Positions 22,703 through 30,967 of a stretch of DNA of 64,000 bases are shown here, one piece after another. The notes under the pieces were generated by a model. That model was not told where the DNA came from. It did no database searches and saw only the letters and a list, made by a program, of their open reading frames with translations. The translations under genes were made by a program, and so were the position numbers. Position 1 is the stretch's first letter, and each line of letters opens with the position of its first letter. Origin of the DNA: Halorussus vallis (GTDB lineage Archaea; Halobacteriota; Halobacteria; Halobacteriales; Haladaptataceae); NCBI RefSeq assembly GCF_024138165.1, contig NZ_CP100000.1, positions 3,844,001 through 3,908,000 on the forward strand. The letters run 5' to 3'.

Positions 22703-24448
22703 TTACTCTTCGTGCGCTTCGTCCGGTTCACCGCCGTCGGTGGCGATGGCGGTTTCGCGCTTGCTCTCGAACCACTCCCACTCCTTGGTGAGCAGGCCGT
22801 CGTCCTCGAGGCTCCAGGGGTCGTGGCTCTCGACGCGCGGGCCTTCGAGCCACGAGGTCACGATGTTCCAGACGAAGATGAGCTGGCCGAAGCCCATGAT
22901 GAACGCCCCGACCGTCGCGATGAGGTGGAGGTCGGTGAACTGCGGCAGGTAGGTGGCGTAGCGGCGAGGCATCCCGCCGTAGCCCAGCAGCAACATCGCA
23001 AAGAACGTGACGTTGCTACCGATCATGGTGGTCCAGAAGTGCCAGTGGGCGAGGCGCTTCTGGTACATCCGGCCGGTGTACATCGGGAACCAGTAGTAGA
23101 TGCCGGCGAAGCCGGCGACCGCGATGGCACCCATCACGATGAAGTGGAAGTGTCCGACCACGTAGTAGGTGTCGTGGAGCACCAGGTCGACCGGAATCGA
23201 CGCGAGGAACACGCCGGTGACCCCGCCGATGATGAAGTTCTGGACGAACCCGATGCAGAACAGCATCGGCGCCGTCATCCGGAGTCTGCCGTTCCACATG
23301 GTGGTGATCCAGTTGAACACCTTGACGGCGCTCGGAATCGCGATAGCGAGCGAGACGGCCATGAAGCTGGCGCGGATGCGGGGGTCGATGCCGGTCGCGA
23401 ACATGTGGTGGGCCCAGACGCCGAAGGAGAGGACGCCGATGGCCAGCGTCGAGTAGACGACGAACTTGAACCCGAACAGCTTCCGGCCCGCGAACCGCGG
23501 CAGGATGAGACTGACGAGTCCCATCGGCGGCAGCACCAGGATGTACACTTCGGGGTGACCGAAGAACCAGAAGAGGTGCTGCCAGAGGATGGGACCGCCG
23601 CCCTCCGTGGTGAAGAACGTCGTCCCGAAGTTACGGTCGAGCAGCAGCATCACGAGGGCGCTGCCGAGCAGGGGGAACGAGAAGAGGATGAGTCCCGACT
23701 GGGTGAGCATCGTCCAGGAGAAGATGTCGAGGCGCTCCCAGCCGACCTCCTCGCCGCGCTCGGTGAAGATGGTCGCGATGAAGTTGATCGCACCCATCGT
23801 CGCCGACACACCCGAGAGGTGCAGGCCTAATAGCATCAGGTCGACGCCCGGATTGGTCTGCTCGGCCGACAGCGGCGTGTACATCGTCCACGCCGTCTGG
23901 GCGGGCTGGATGTCGCCGCCGGTCAGCGTCGCCAGCGGGAAGCCCAGCCAGATGAGGATGGCCGCGGGCGGGAGCAACCAGAAGGCGATGGCGTTGATGC
24001 GGGGGAACGCCATGTCGTCGGCGCCGATGAGCAACGGGATGAAGTAGTTCCCGAAGGCGGCGATGATGGGCGTCCCGAACAGGAACAGCATCGTGATGCC
24101 GTGGGTGGTCAACAGCGAGTTGTAAAAGTTGGCCCCCATGAAGTTCTCCGCGGGCGCGGCCAGTTCCGCGCGCATGAGCAGGACGGCGATGCCGCCCCAC
24201 GCGAACGCGGTCAGGCCGTAGACGCCGTACAGCATCCCGATGTCCTTGTGGTCGACGGTCGTCAGCCACCGAATGATTCCGGCAGGCTTCTCGTGGTGGG
24301 CCTGCCCGGTCTGTTCGCCGACGTAGCCTCCGCCGCTCGTCAAGGGAGTGTACGACCGCCAGTCCTCGAAGCGCGAGAGGAACGCGGCGACCGCCAGGAG
24401 GAAGACTCCCATCACGACGGTGAGTGCTATTTGCCCGGCTTCTACCAT
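22703..24448 (-). CDS. coxA: Cytochrome c oxidase (heme-copper) subunit I
   Basis: 581 residues with 12 or more helices. Heme and copper ligands are clear: the low-spin heme His in LLTTHGITMLF, CuB His/Tyr pair in FWFFGHPEVYILVLP, the two CuB histidines in FGVWAHHMFATG, and the heme His pair in DTYYVVGHFHFIVMG. The His-Tyr cross-link motif and GHPEVYI put it in the type A family. It terminates oxygen respiration in the cytoplasmic membrane. Subunit II is not in the window; several small membrane-protein genes lie upstream on the same strand. Confidence 0.95.
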   Translation of the reverse strand: MVEAGQIALTVVMGVFLLAVAAFLSRFEDWRSYTPLTSGGGYVGEQTGQAHHEKPAGIIRWLTTVDHKDIGMLYGVYGLTAFAWGGIAVLLMRAELAAPAENFMGANFYNSLLTTHGITMLFLFGTPIIAAFGNYFIPLLIGADDMAFPRINAIAFWLLPPAAILIWLGFPLATLTGGDIQPAQTAWTMYTPLSAEQTNPGVDLMLLGLHLSGVSATMGAINFIATIFTERGEEVGWERLDIFSWTMLTQSGLILFSFPLLGSALVMLLLDRNFGTTFFTTEGGGPILWQHLFWFFGHPEVYILVLPPMGLVSLILPRFAGRKLFGFKFVVYSTLAIGVLSFGVWAHHMFATGIDPRIRASFMAVSLAIAIPSAVKVFNWITTMWNGRLRMTAPMLFCIGFVQNFIIGGVTGVFLASIPVDLVLHDTYYVVGHFHFIVMGAIAVAGFAGIYYWFPMYTGRMYQKRLAHWHFWTTMIGSNVTFFAMLLLGYGGMPRRYATYLPQFTDLHLIATVGAFIMGFGQLIFVWNIVTSWLEGPRVESHDPWSLEDDGLLTKEWEWFESKRETAIATDGGEPDEAHEE

Positions 24449-24617
24449 ACCAGAAGCTTGGACCCGAGGGTTATGAAAGGTTAGGATACGACTCCGGCCC
24501 TCTCTTGCGATTGGCCCGAATCGCGAAAGCTCGCAGCGAGCGGAGGCGTCACCGACGGTTCGGAAAGTCCTCCGAGAAGCGGACGGACTTCGGCGTTCCG
24601 GGGGAGATTCCGGCGGT

Positions 24618-24827
24618 TCAGATGTACTGGGCGGCGAGGTAGGTGAGGCCGGCCAGCCCGAGGAACGGGACCACGAGGAGGGCGTAGCCGACGACCGAGG
24701 TCAGCCCCTCGATCGGCCACGGCGAGGCGACCGTGAACAGCGCCAGGAAGAAGGTGATGATGCAGATGGGGATGAGGTTGACCGTGATGTCCAGCCAGGT
24801 TTCCCTGTCGAAGATGGGGGTTGCCAT
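24618..24827 (-). CDS. Small two-helix membrane protein near coxA
   Basis: 69 residues from ATG 24827 (MATPIFDRETWLDITVNLIP). Two long hydrophobic helices, about 15-36 and 44-67. This is a haloarchaeal family (DUF6684-like) that I recall mostly beside coxA genes, so an accessory role in the oxidase is plausible but not shown. The gap of 169 bp to coxA has no other gene. Confidence 0.7.
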   Translation of the reverse strand: MATPIFDRETWLDITVNLIPICIITFFLALFTVASPWPIEGLTSVVGYALLVVPFLGLAGLTYLAAQYI

Positions 24828-24888
24828 GGTCGGCGGTATTCGCGGAGGAACCAAATAGGTTGTCGATTCGTCTGGGCGAGGTCGGCGC

Positions 24889-25248
24889 TCAGACCCCTCG
24901 GGGCTGGTAGAACGACCCGAACACGCCGCCGAGGAGGCAGACGACGCCGCCGGTGACGATGGCGATGCCCCGCAGGCGGATGCTCCCGGTGGTCAGGAGC
25001 GCGATGGCCCCGCCCACGCCCACCGAGAGGACCGCGGCCGTAATCAGGCCCTTCCACGGGTCGTCGATGTACTCCGACTCACGGAGGATGCCGACGACGC
25101 TCCCGACGAACAGCAGCATGCCGCCGACCGCGACGGGAAACAGCGGCCAGACGATGCCGACCTCGAAGATGGCGAGACCGAACGCGACGAACAGCGGCCA
25201 CGGACTCGCTTTTCTATATTCGTCGCTCAGTCCCGGTTGTTCGTCCAT
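24889..25248 (-). CDS. Four-helix membrane protein of the oxidase neighbourhood
   Basis: 119 residues from ATG 25248 (MDEQPGLSDEYRKASPWPLF). Four hydrophobic helices separated by one charged loop, RESEYIDDPWKG. Similar in shape to DUF7541-type haloarchaeal proteins. The upstream sequence in the same frame is Arg-rich and not part of the protein. Its position in a same-strand run from 27157 down to coxA suggests co-function with the oxidase. Confidence 0.7.
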   Translation of the reverse strand: MDEQPGLSDEYRKASPWPLFVAFGLAIFEVGIVWPLFPVAVGGMLLFVGSVVGILRESEYIDDPWKGLITAAVLSVGVGGAIALLTTGSIRLRGIAIVTGGVVCLLGGVFGSFYQPRGV

Positions 25249-25373
25249 ACCGACAGTCGGGGTGGCGCGGACTAAAGGGCACCGAATGTCGGTCCGACGG
25301 AGGGAGGCCTGGCGCGCCGCGAGTCGGCACGCTCGCCGGTCGGCCGACCGCCGTCGCCGTACGGTCGTCACCG

Positions 25374-25766
25374 TCACGCCCTGTCGCGGGCCGGAATCCA
25401 CCCGACGACGAAGAGGCTCGCGCTCAGCGGGTCGTCGGTGAAGTACGAGTAGACGAAGAGGAACGCGAAGTAGAGCAACACCAGCAACCCCAGCATCTTC
25501 AACCGGAACAGTCGGAGGTCCTCGTTCTCGCTCCGGTAGGCGTCCCGGAACGCCTCGCGCTCGCCGTCGTCGAGTCGCTCCCAGTGGTCGAGGCCGCGGT
25601 GGAGGACCAACCGTTCGCGGTCCCGGAGCGGGCGACCGCAGTCGGGGCACTCGACGACCGACGCGTCTGCCGGGACCGACGTCTCGTAGGCGGTCCCCTC
25701 CTCGGCCCTCTCGAAGGCGGTGTTCTCGGCGCTCGACGTCTCGGTGGCGGGTGTTTCGGAGTTCAT
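25374..25766 (-). CDS. C2H2-type zinc finger and membrane-helix protein
   Basis: 130 residues from ATG 25766. An acidic N-terminus is followed by CPDCGRPLRDRERLVLHRGL with the final His two residues on, a Cys2-His2 pattern at about residues 41-62, then a charged segment and one membrane helix (about 95-112). The start overlaps the stop of the upstream membrane-protein gene (ATGA), so the two are coupled. Function unknown; a membrane-anchored metal-binding or assembly factor would fit. Confidence 0.72.
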   Translation of the reverse strand: MNSETPATETSSAENTAFERAEEGTAYETSVPADASVVECPDCGRPLRDRERLVLHRGLDHWERLDDGEREAFRDAYRSENEDLRLFRLKMLGLLVLLYFAFLFVYSYFTDDPLSASLFVVGWIPARDRA

Positions 25767-27157
25767 ACGTACGGTGGGACGACGTTCGGTGCGGAGACGA
25801 TCCAGAGACTGCTCATGGTGTAGAGGACCATCACCACGACGAGCGGGTACTGACTCCGGACTGCCTGCAGGCGGCCGGGGAACGCGTCGTAGGCGCTGGC
25901 GTGGGCGACCCAGACCGCGAGCAGGTGGCCCAACAGGACCGCCGCGACGGAGACGCCGCCGAACCAGCCCGGAAGCACGATGACGACCGGATTCGCCGGC
26001 GGCGAGAGCGGATTCGTCAGGACGCCGACCAGCACGGGCGACAGCGACACGAAGTAGCCCAGGAAGTGCGCGAGGTGGTAGCCGGCCGCGATGGGCAACA
26101 GCGACCCGGCGAACCGCCGGGCGAGCGCCGCGGACGTGAGGTACGTCTCGGCGGTGTCGCGGGCGTACCGGGCCGCTAGTCGGTACGCGCCGAGGAAGAC
26201 GCCGAAGCCCAGGAGCATCGCCGCGGGGTAGAGCAGTTCGGCCGGGACGCCCGCGCCGACCACCGCGCGGGCCAGGTCGCGCCACACCGGCGTCCCGACG
26301 AAGCCGTCGTAGGTCGTCACCCACAGCAGGGCGACGACGAACGCCACCTCGTCGCGACCGTCGACGAGGTCGGGGTCGGTCAGCGCCGACCCGGGCAGGC
26401 GCAACTGGAGGCCGTCCTCGTCCCGGTGAATCGGTGCGACCGCCCCGTAGTAGCGGAAGACGCGCGCGATGGGGTCGACCCGGTCGAACCACGTCTCCGA
26501 CCCGAAGACGAACGCGCCCGCGAGCGTGACCGCCGTGTAGCCCAGCACGACCAGCGCCAGCAAATACGGCTGGTCGGCCAGCGGGCTGACGACCTCCAGC
26601 CAGACCAGCGCCAGGAGGCCGACGACGCTCGGCCACGCGCCGAGGTCGTCGGGGTAGGGCCGCTCCAGCGAGGGAAGCCAGTCGGCGAGCGCACGCCAGG
26701 GGTTCAGCGCGGGCCAACTGTTGCCGACGAGGTAGACCGTCGCGACGTAGCCCGCCCACCAGCCGACCCACACCACCAGCACGGCGGCGTTCTGGAGCGG
26801 GTTGGCGAGAGTCGGTATCACACGACCGGCCAGCCCGATAGCGATTACGCCCGCCAGGGCGACCACCGACAGCGCTCGGGTCGCCGACGTCAGCGCGTCG
26901 AGCGCGCCGACGTCGGCGACGCGCCGCCAGTCGTGGACCGCGCGGACGAACGCCCGGTCGGTGACGAAACTCGCCAGCAGGAACGACGCGCCGACCGCGC
27001 CGCCGCCCGTGAGCAGGAACAGCCACGTCGGAACCGACAGCGTCCCGGCGGCGGCCCGTAGGGCGCCGCCGTGGGCGCTCGCGCGCCCGGCCAGCGCGAG
27101 CGCGCCGGCGAGGCCGACGAGGAGTCCCGCTCGGATTCGTCGCGTTTCGTCGCTCAT
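25763..27157 (-). CDS. Large polytopic membrane protein, function unknown
   Basis: 464 residues from ATG 27157. The first helix looks like a signal-type segment (GLLVGLAGALALAGRASAHG), followed by about ten more helices. Notable conserved-looking parts are HDWRRVADVGALDAL, VGNSWPALNPWRALADWLP and FYxF-like FRYYGAVAPIHRDEDG. No transporter or oxidase signature was recognised. It leads the run that ends with coxA, so a role in oxidase assembly or metal/heme handling is possible. Sequence upstream of ATG 27157 in this frame is repeat DNA. Confidence 0.75.
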   Translation of the reverse strand: MSDETRRIRAGLLVGLAGALALAGRASAHGGALRAAAGTLSVPTWLFLLTGGGAVGASFLLASFVTDRAFVRAVHDWRRVADVGALDALTSATRALSVVALAGVIAIGLAGRVIPTLANPLQNAAVLVVWVGWWAGYVATVYLVGNSWPALNPWRALADWLPSLERPYPDDLGAWPSVVGLLALVWLEVVSPLADQPYLLALVVLGYTAVTLAGAFVFGSETWFDRVDPIARVFRYYGAVAPIHRDEDGLQLRLPGSALTDPDLVDGRDEVAFVVALLWVTTYDGFVGTPVWRDLARAVVGAGVPAELLYPAAMLLGFGVFLGAYRLAARYARDTAETYLTSAALARRFAGSLLPIAAGYHLAHFLGYFVSLSPVLVGVLTNPLSPPANPVVIVLPGWFGGVSVAAVLLGHLLAVWVAHASAYDAFPGRLQAVRSQYPLVVVMVLYTMSSLWIVSAPNVVPPYV

Positions 27158-27195
27158 CGTATGACGTTGGGAGGGTCCGGTCTTTTGGCTTACGA

Positions 27196-27315
27196 ACCAC
27201 CTTTTGCTGCAGTCGGAATCGCGGCTGAAGCCGCGATCCTCCCTTGCAAAACCTGGACCAAAAGCCTTCGTCACCCCCTCGGAAGCGGCCCTCGGCCGCT
27301 CCTTCGAGGGTTCCT
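27196..27315 (-). repeat. Dispersed two-hairpin repeat, family A, copy 3 (diverged, minus strand)
   Basis: On the minus strand: a hairpin AGCGGCC-GAG-GGCCGCT, then GACGAAGGCTTTTGGTCCAGG, TTTTGC, GGGAGG, a second hairpin ATCGCGGCT/AGCCGCGAT, and AGCAAAAGGTGG. The order hairpin, T tract, GGTCCAG, T tract, hairpin, A tract, GGTGG is that of copies 1 and 2. It begins some 40 bp upstream of the 464-residue membrane protein gene. The remaining gap to 27510 holds no gene but has a TATA-like GAATTATT at 27445-27452. Confidence 0.6.
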
Positions 27316-27510
27316 CGGCCCGCTCGCTCACTTCGTTCGCTCGCGGCAAGGAGGCTGGTGCGCGACCGCAGGACCGCCCTGGACCACAACCGTGGAACCG
27401 CCAACGCAACCGCAAGACGGGGCCGGTGCTCTCCGGATTTGGGGAATTATTCGACCCGAGCGCCAGCACAGTTTTGTAGGATGCTGGTGTACCGCAGGCG
27501 GGGAGACTTC

Positions 27511-27774
27511 ATGGAACGACAAGGTACACCGACCGGACCCGGAGAGCGCGAGATGGGAGGAGAGCCGACGCAGGCGTCGCAGCCGGACGACATCGCCGAG
27601 ATGGACATCACCGAGCCGACGGTGACGTGGCTGGAGGTGTCTCACCCCCAGCAGCCAATTCCCATCGGCGAGAAAGACCGCGTGCTCGACAGCCACTTCA
27701 ACGAGCAGTACGACGTCTGGGAGGTCCTGCTGGTGGCGCTCCCGGACGAGGAAGAGGAAGAAGACGACGAGTAA
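27511..27774 (+). CDS. Small acidic protein, function unknown
   Basis: 87 residues from ATG 27511 (MERQGTPTGPGEREMGGEPT). An in-frame ATG at 27481 would add ten basic residues and is closer to the TATA-like box at 27445, so the true start is uncertain. The core VTWLEVSHPQQPIPIGEKDR and a run of Asp/Glu at the end are typical haloarchaeal features. No known domain. Its stop abuts the convergent MTH865-like gene. Confidence 0.6.
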   Translation: MERQGTPTGPGEREMGGEPTQASQPDDIAEMDITEPTVTWLEVSHPQQPIPIGEKDRVLDSHFNEQYDVWEVLLVALPDEEEEEDDE

Positions 27775-28038
27775 TCAGATCATATCCTTCTGTTCGAGTC
27801 CCGCGATGAGGTCGTCAACGAGGCTGTCGACGTTCTCGTAGGGGAAGTCCTGGGTGTCCGAGAGCTTCGTCGACAGCTCCATCGCGGTGAAGCTAACGTC
27901 GCCCGCCTCGAAGCGCGTGCCCGGGCCGTTCGGGAGCGCGGGGACGAGGTCCATCGGGTTGCTGACCGGGTAGTCTGCGCCTTCGAACGCCTCGGTGAAC
28001 TGCTCGCGGAGTTCGGCCTTGGTTTCTTCGTCTGCCAT
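27775..28038 (-). CDS. MTH865-like family protein
   Basis: 87 residues. Matches the small EF-hand-like helical family MTH865: ELREQFTEAFEGADYPVSNP, then LVPALPNGPGTRFEAGDVSF and a helical end VDSLVDDLIAGLEQK. The biochemical role of the family is unknown to me. It is convergent with the acidic protein gene, with no spacer. Confidence 0.8.
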   Translation of the reverse strand: MADEETKAELREQFTEAFEGADYPVSNPMDLVPALPNGPGTRFEAGDVSFTAMELSTKLSDTQDFPYENVDSLVDDLIAGLEQKDMI

Positions 28039-28157
28039 GAACGGGACGTGTATCGAAGCGTGCAAAAACGTTCCGGAACCACTGAAAACTCGTTGTGCGT
28101 TGATTCGCCGGCGAGCGGAGTGGCGAAGTTTATGTCGGCGGCATCGATACCACGGCC

Positions 28158-29201
28158 ATGGACTACGACTTCGAGTTGCTCCGGGAACTGACCGAAACCA
28201 GCGGCGTCCCCGGATACGAGGACCGCGTTCGGGAACTCGTCTGCCGGGAGTTCGAAGGCGCGGTCGATTCAGTCGAAACCGACGCGATGGGGAACGTCGT
28301 CGGGACAATCGAAGGCGAGAGCGATTACTCGGTGGCGGTCGCCGCTCACATGGACGAGATCGGCTTCATGGTGCGTCACGTCACTGAGGACGGCTTCCTC
28401 GCCGTCGACCCCCTCGGCGGGTGGGACCCCGAGGTGCTCCGCGCTCAGCGAGTGACCGTCCACGCCGCCGAGGAGGACCTGACTGGCGTCATCGGTTCGA
28501 TTCCGACCCACGTCCAGGACGACGACGAGGGCGGCCTCTCGGTTGAGGACGTGACCGTCGACCTCGGTCTCCCCGTCGAGGAAGTCGAGGAGCGCGTCGC
28601 GGTCGGCGACCTCGTGAGCATGGACCAGACGACCGAACTGATGGGTGACGCCGTCACTGGAAAGGCGCTCGACGACCGTGTCTGCCTGTTCGCGATGCTC
28701 GAAGCCGCCGGGCGAATCGAGAACCCGGACGTGACGGTCCACTTCTGCGCAACGGTCCAGGAGGAACTGGGCGTCCGGGGCGCGCCCGCGGTCAGCGTCG
28801 ACGTCGACCCGGACCTCGCCGTCGCGCTCGACGTGACCGTCGCCAACGACATCCCCGCCGTGGAAGACGAGGCGGACTACGTGACCGAACTCGGCGGGGG
28901 CGCGGCGATAAAGCTCAAAGACTCCAGCGTCGTCACCACGCCGAAGGTCCACCGCCGGATGCGCGCGGTGGCCGAGGACCGCGACATCCCCCACCAGACC
29001 GAGATTCTGCCCTCGGGTGCGACCGACACCGCGGGCTTCCAGAACACCCACGGCGCGAAACCGGTGGGTGCCATCTCGGTGCCGACCCGTTACCTCCACA
29101 CCGTGACCGAGACGGTCCACCGCGAGGACCTCGCGGCGACTATCGACCTCCTGACGGCGTTCCTGGAAACCGAAACCGGCGAGCACGACTACGCGCTGTA
29201 G
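28158..29201 (+). CDS. M42-family metallopeptidase (glutamyl aminopeptidase/deblocking type)
   Basis: 347 residues, the usual length. Two-zinc aminopeptidase forming large tetrahedral complexes in relatives. Visible ligands: VAAHMDEIGFMV (His and catalytic Asp), KALDDRVC (bridging Asp), VQEELGVRGAP (Glu-Glu, catalytic base and ligand), VALDVTVAND (Asp) and VPTRYLHTVTE with the final His. Acts in the cytoplasm on peptides released by the proteasome. Starts at ATG 28158 after a short divergent spacer from the MTH865-like gene. Confidence 0.93.
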   Translation: MDYDFELLRELTETSGVPGYEDRVRELVCREFEGAVDSVETDAMGNVVGTIEGESDYSVAVAAHMDEIGFMVRHVTEDGFLAVDPLGGWDPEVLRAQRVTVHAAEEDLTGVIGSIPTHVQDDDEGGLSVEDVTVDLGLPVEEVEERVAVGDLVSMDQTTELMGDAVTGKALDDRVCLFAMLEAAGRIENPDVTVHFCATVQEELGVRGAPAVSVDVDPDLAVALDVTVANDIPAVEDEADYVTELGGGAAIKLKDSSVVTTPKVHRRMRAVAEDRDIPHQTEILPSGATDTAGFQNTHGAKPVGAISVPTRYLHTVTETVHREDLAATIDLLTAFLETETGEHDYAL

Positions 29202-29279
29202 GTTTGTTCTGGGGGAGTTCGATCAGCACGACCCCTATTTGGCCCCGTTTTGGTACTTGAAGCTTCGTGGTGGACGGAC

Positions 29280-29330
29280 TCGGAATCGGCTGGGGAGGCG
29301 CGTAGGCGGTGGCGGTGCGGTCGTCAGGGC
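29280..29330 (+). repeat. Partial copy of family B repeat
   Basis: GGAATCGGCTGGGGAGGCG followed by a GGCGGTGGCGGTGCGG stretch matches the left end of the family B elements at 12214-12373 and 12602-12775, but the hairpin part is missing. It lies in a 429-bp gap (29202-29630) that otherwise holds the family A copy and no gene. Confidence 0.5.
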
Positions 29331-29450
29331 GCGAAGTCTCCGTGAGCGAAGCAAACGGAGGCTCGGAAGTCACAGCGCGCGCAGCGAAGCGGGCACGACC
29401 GTCTTCCGGTGCGCCCGTACCAGTTCGAGGGCGGAAGTCGCACCACGTTC

Positions 29451-29589
29451 CGAAGATGCGATGAAGCCGAGTCGCCACAGCGACTCGGCTTCATCGCATG
29501 CCGTTTTTTGGTCCAGCTTTTTTCGAGGAGCGGTGGCCACGCGGCGCGACGCGCCGCGTGGCGACCCGACGACGAAAAAAGGTGGAGGG
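29451..29589 (+). repeat. Dispersed two-hairpin repeat, family A, copy 2
   Basis: Same order as copy 1: CGAAGATGCGA, hairpin (arms TGCGATGAAGCCGAGTCGC and complement, loop CACA), TTTTTTGGTCCAGCTTTTTT, CGAGGAGCGGTGG, hairpin (arms CCACGCGGCGCG and complement), CGACCCGACGA and AAAAAAGGTGGAGG. The linkers are almost identical to copy 1, while both hairpin stems have a different sequence and are still fully paired. About 40 bp before the halocyanin start. Confidence 0.75.
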
Positions 29590-29630
29590 GAAGCGAAAGA
29601 ATTCAGTACCCGCCACCGTAACCCTCTGGT

Positions 29631-30197
29631 ATGACAGACGCGGAAGGCAGCCAGACGGTGTCGCGGCGCGGATTCATGCGCGCCGCCGCGGGCGGGGCGG
29701 CGGCCGCGGGCGCCGCCGGGACCGCCGCGGCGCAGGAAACCAGCGGCGGTGGTGGCGGGACGAAGACCGTGGTGGTCGGCCCCGGCGGGAGCCTGAAGTT
29801 CGAACCCGCGGACCTGACCATCGCACCCGGTACCACCGTCAAATGGACCTGGGAGTCCGACAACCACAACGTGGTGCCCGAGAGCGTCCCCGACGGCGCT
29901 AGCTGGGAGGGGACGAAGGGTGCGCCGAGCAAGACGTACAACACCGGCCACACCTACACGCACACGTTCGACAGCACGGGGACCTACGAGTACTTCTGCC
30001 AGCCCCACAAGACCGCCGGCATGACCGGTTCCATCACCGTCCAGGAAGGCGGTGCGAGCAGCGGGAGCAGCCAACCCGCCATCCCCTCCAGCGCGAAGAC
30101 GCTCGGCATCGCGACCACGACCGCGCTCGTGTTCACGCTCGGTCTGGCCTACTTCTTCCTGAAGTACGGCGGCGACTACGGCGAAGTCAACGAGTAA
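29631..30197 (+). CDS. Halocyanin-type blue copper protein
   Basis: 188 residues. Tat motif SRRGFMRAAAGG, Ala-rich region ending AAAQE, a Gly linker, then a cupredoxin domain (about 45-135). Copper ligands are visible: His in SDNHNVVPE, Cys and His in YEYFCQPHKTAG and Met in GMTGSI. A Gly/Ser stretch and one C-terminal membrane helix (TTTALVFTLGLAYFFLKYGG) anchor it outside the cell. It probably carries electrons to a terminal oxidase. The region before the start is occupied by a family A repeat. Confidence 0.92.
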   Translation: MTDAEGSQTVSRRGFMRAAAGGAAAAGAAGTAAAQETSGGGGGTKTVVVGPGGSLKFEPADLTIAPGTTVKWTWESDNHNVVPESVPDGASWEGTKGAPSKTYNTGHTYTHTFDSTGTYEYFCQPHKTAGMTGSITVQEGGASSGSSQPAIPSSAKTLGIATTTALVFTLGLAYFFLKYGGDYGEVNE

Positions 30198-30290
30198 TCG
30201 CCGCAAAATCGACGTTCGACTCCCGTTTTCGTCGACCGGAAGCAACCGAGAGCGGTTCGTCTCCCCGGGCCGCGGCTGCGAGTCGCCGGC

Positions 30291-30821
30291 TCAGATGGTG
30301 TCCGGCGAGTCGTGCACCGTCAGGTCCACCGGGCGGCGCTCGCCTTCGAGGTCCTCGACGATGCGCGCGACCACGCGCTCTGCCTCCTCCAGCACCAGGG
30401 GTTCGACCTTCTTGACGACCCAGCCGAGCGAGACGAGTTTGGGGAGGTCGAGCATGTCGGCGCTCGCCGAGTCGGCGTCGAAACGGATAACCAGTCGAAC
30501 CCGCGAGGCTGTTTCGCGGTCCTCAGGCGCCTCCTCGGGGGCGTGTTCGACCAGCCAACTCCCGTGGGCGTCGAGGTCCTTGACTAGCTTCCAGTCGATG
30601 CGGTCGGGCGGGTCGAGGTCGACCACCTCCGAGCGGACGGTGTAGTTCAATTTCCACCACTGGAGGTGGAGGTCGTACTCGGTTCCCGCTTCGCCGTCGC
30701 CGTGGCGCTCGACGCCGGTGAGGTACTTCGAGTACTTCGCGTAGCCGGGGAAGTCGACGAGGAACTCGTAGGCCTCCTCGGGCGGCACGTAGACGACCGT
30801 ACTGACTTCGACGCTGTCCAC
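30291..30821 (-). CDS. SRPBCC (START/polyketide-cyclase) family protein
   Basis: 176 residues. Starts with the first strand MDSVEVSTVVYVPPEEAYEF and the characteristic FLVDFPGYAKYSKYLTGVER of COQ10/ribosome-association-like SRPBCC proteins, ending in the long helix EEAERVVARIVEDLEGERRP. These folds bind hydrophobic ligands; the ligand here is unknown. It stands alone, convergent with halocyanin. Confidence 0.85.
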   Translation of the reverse strand: MDSVEVSTVVYVPPEEAYEFLVDFPGYAKYSKYLTGVERHGDGEAGTEYDLHLQWWKLNYTVRSEVVDLDPPDRIDWKLVKDLDAHGSWLVEHAPEEAPEDRETASRVRLVIRFDADSASADMLDLPKLVSLGWVVKKVEPLVLEEAERVVARIVEDLEGERRPVDLTVHDSPDTI

Positions 30822-30967
30822 GCCGGGGATTTCGGCCGAGCAAATCGTAAATCTTCCGGCAGGTCGGGCGACGCCGCGTCGCCCGACCGCGGGCGGTCCG
30901 GACCCGTGGTGACCAGGGTCGACTCAGAACCGGGGCGCTTGTATCGGGCGAGTGCCTACCGGCGCGC

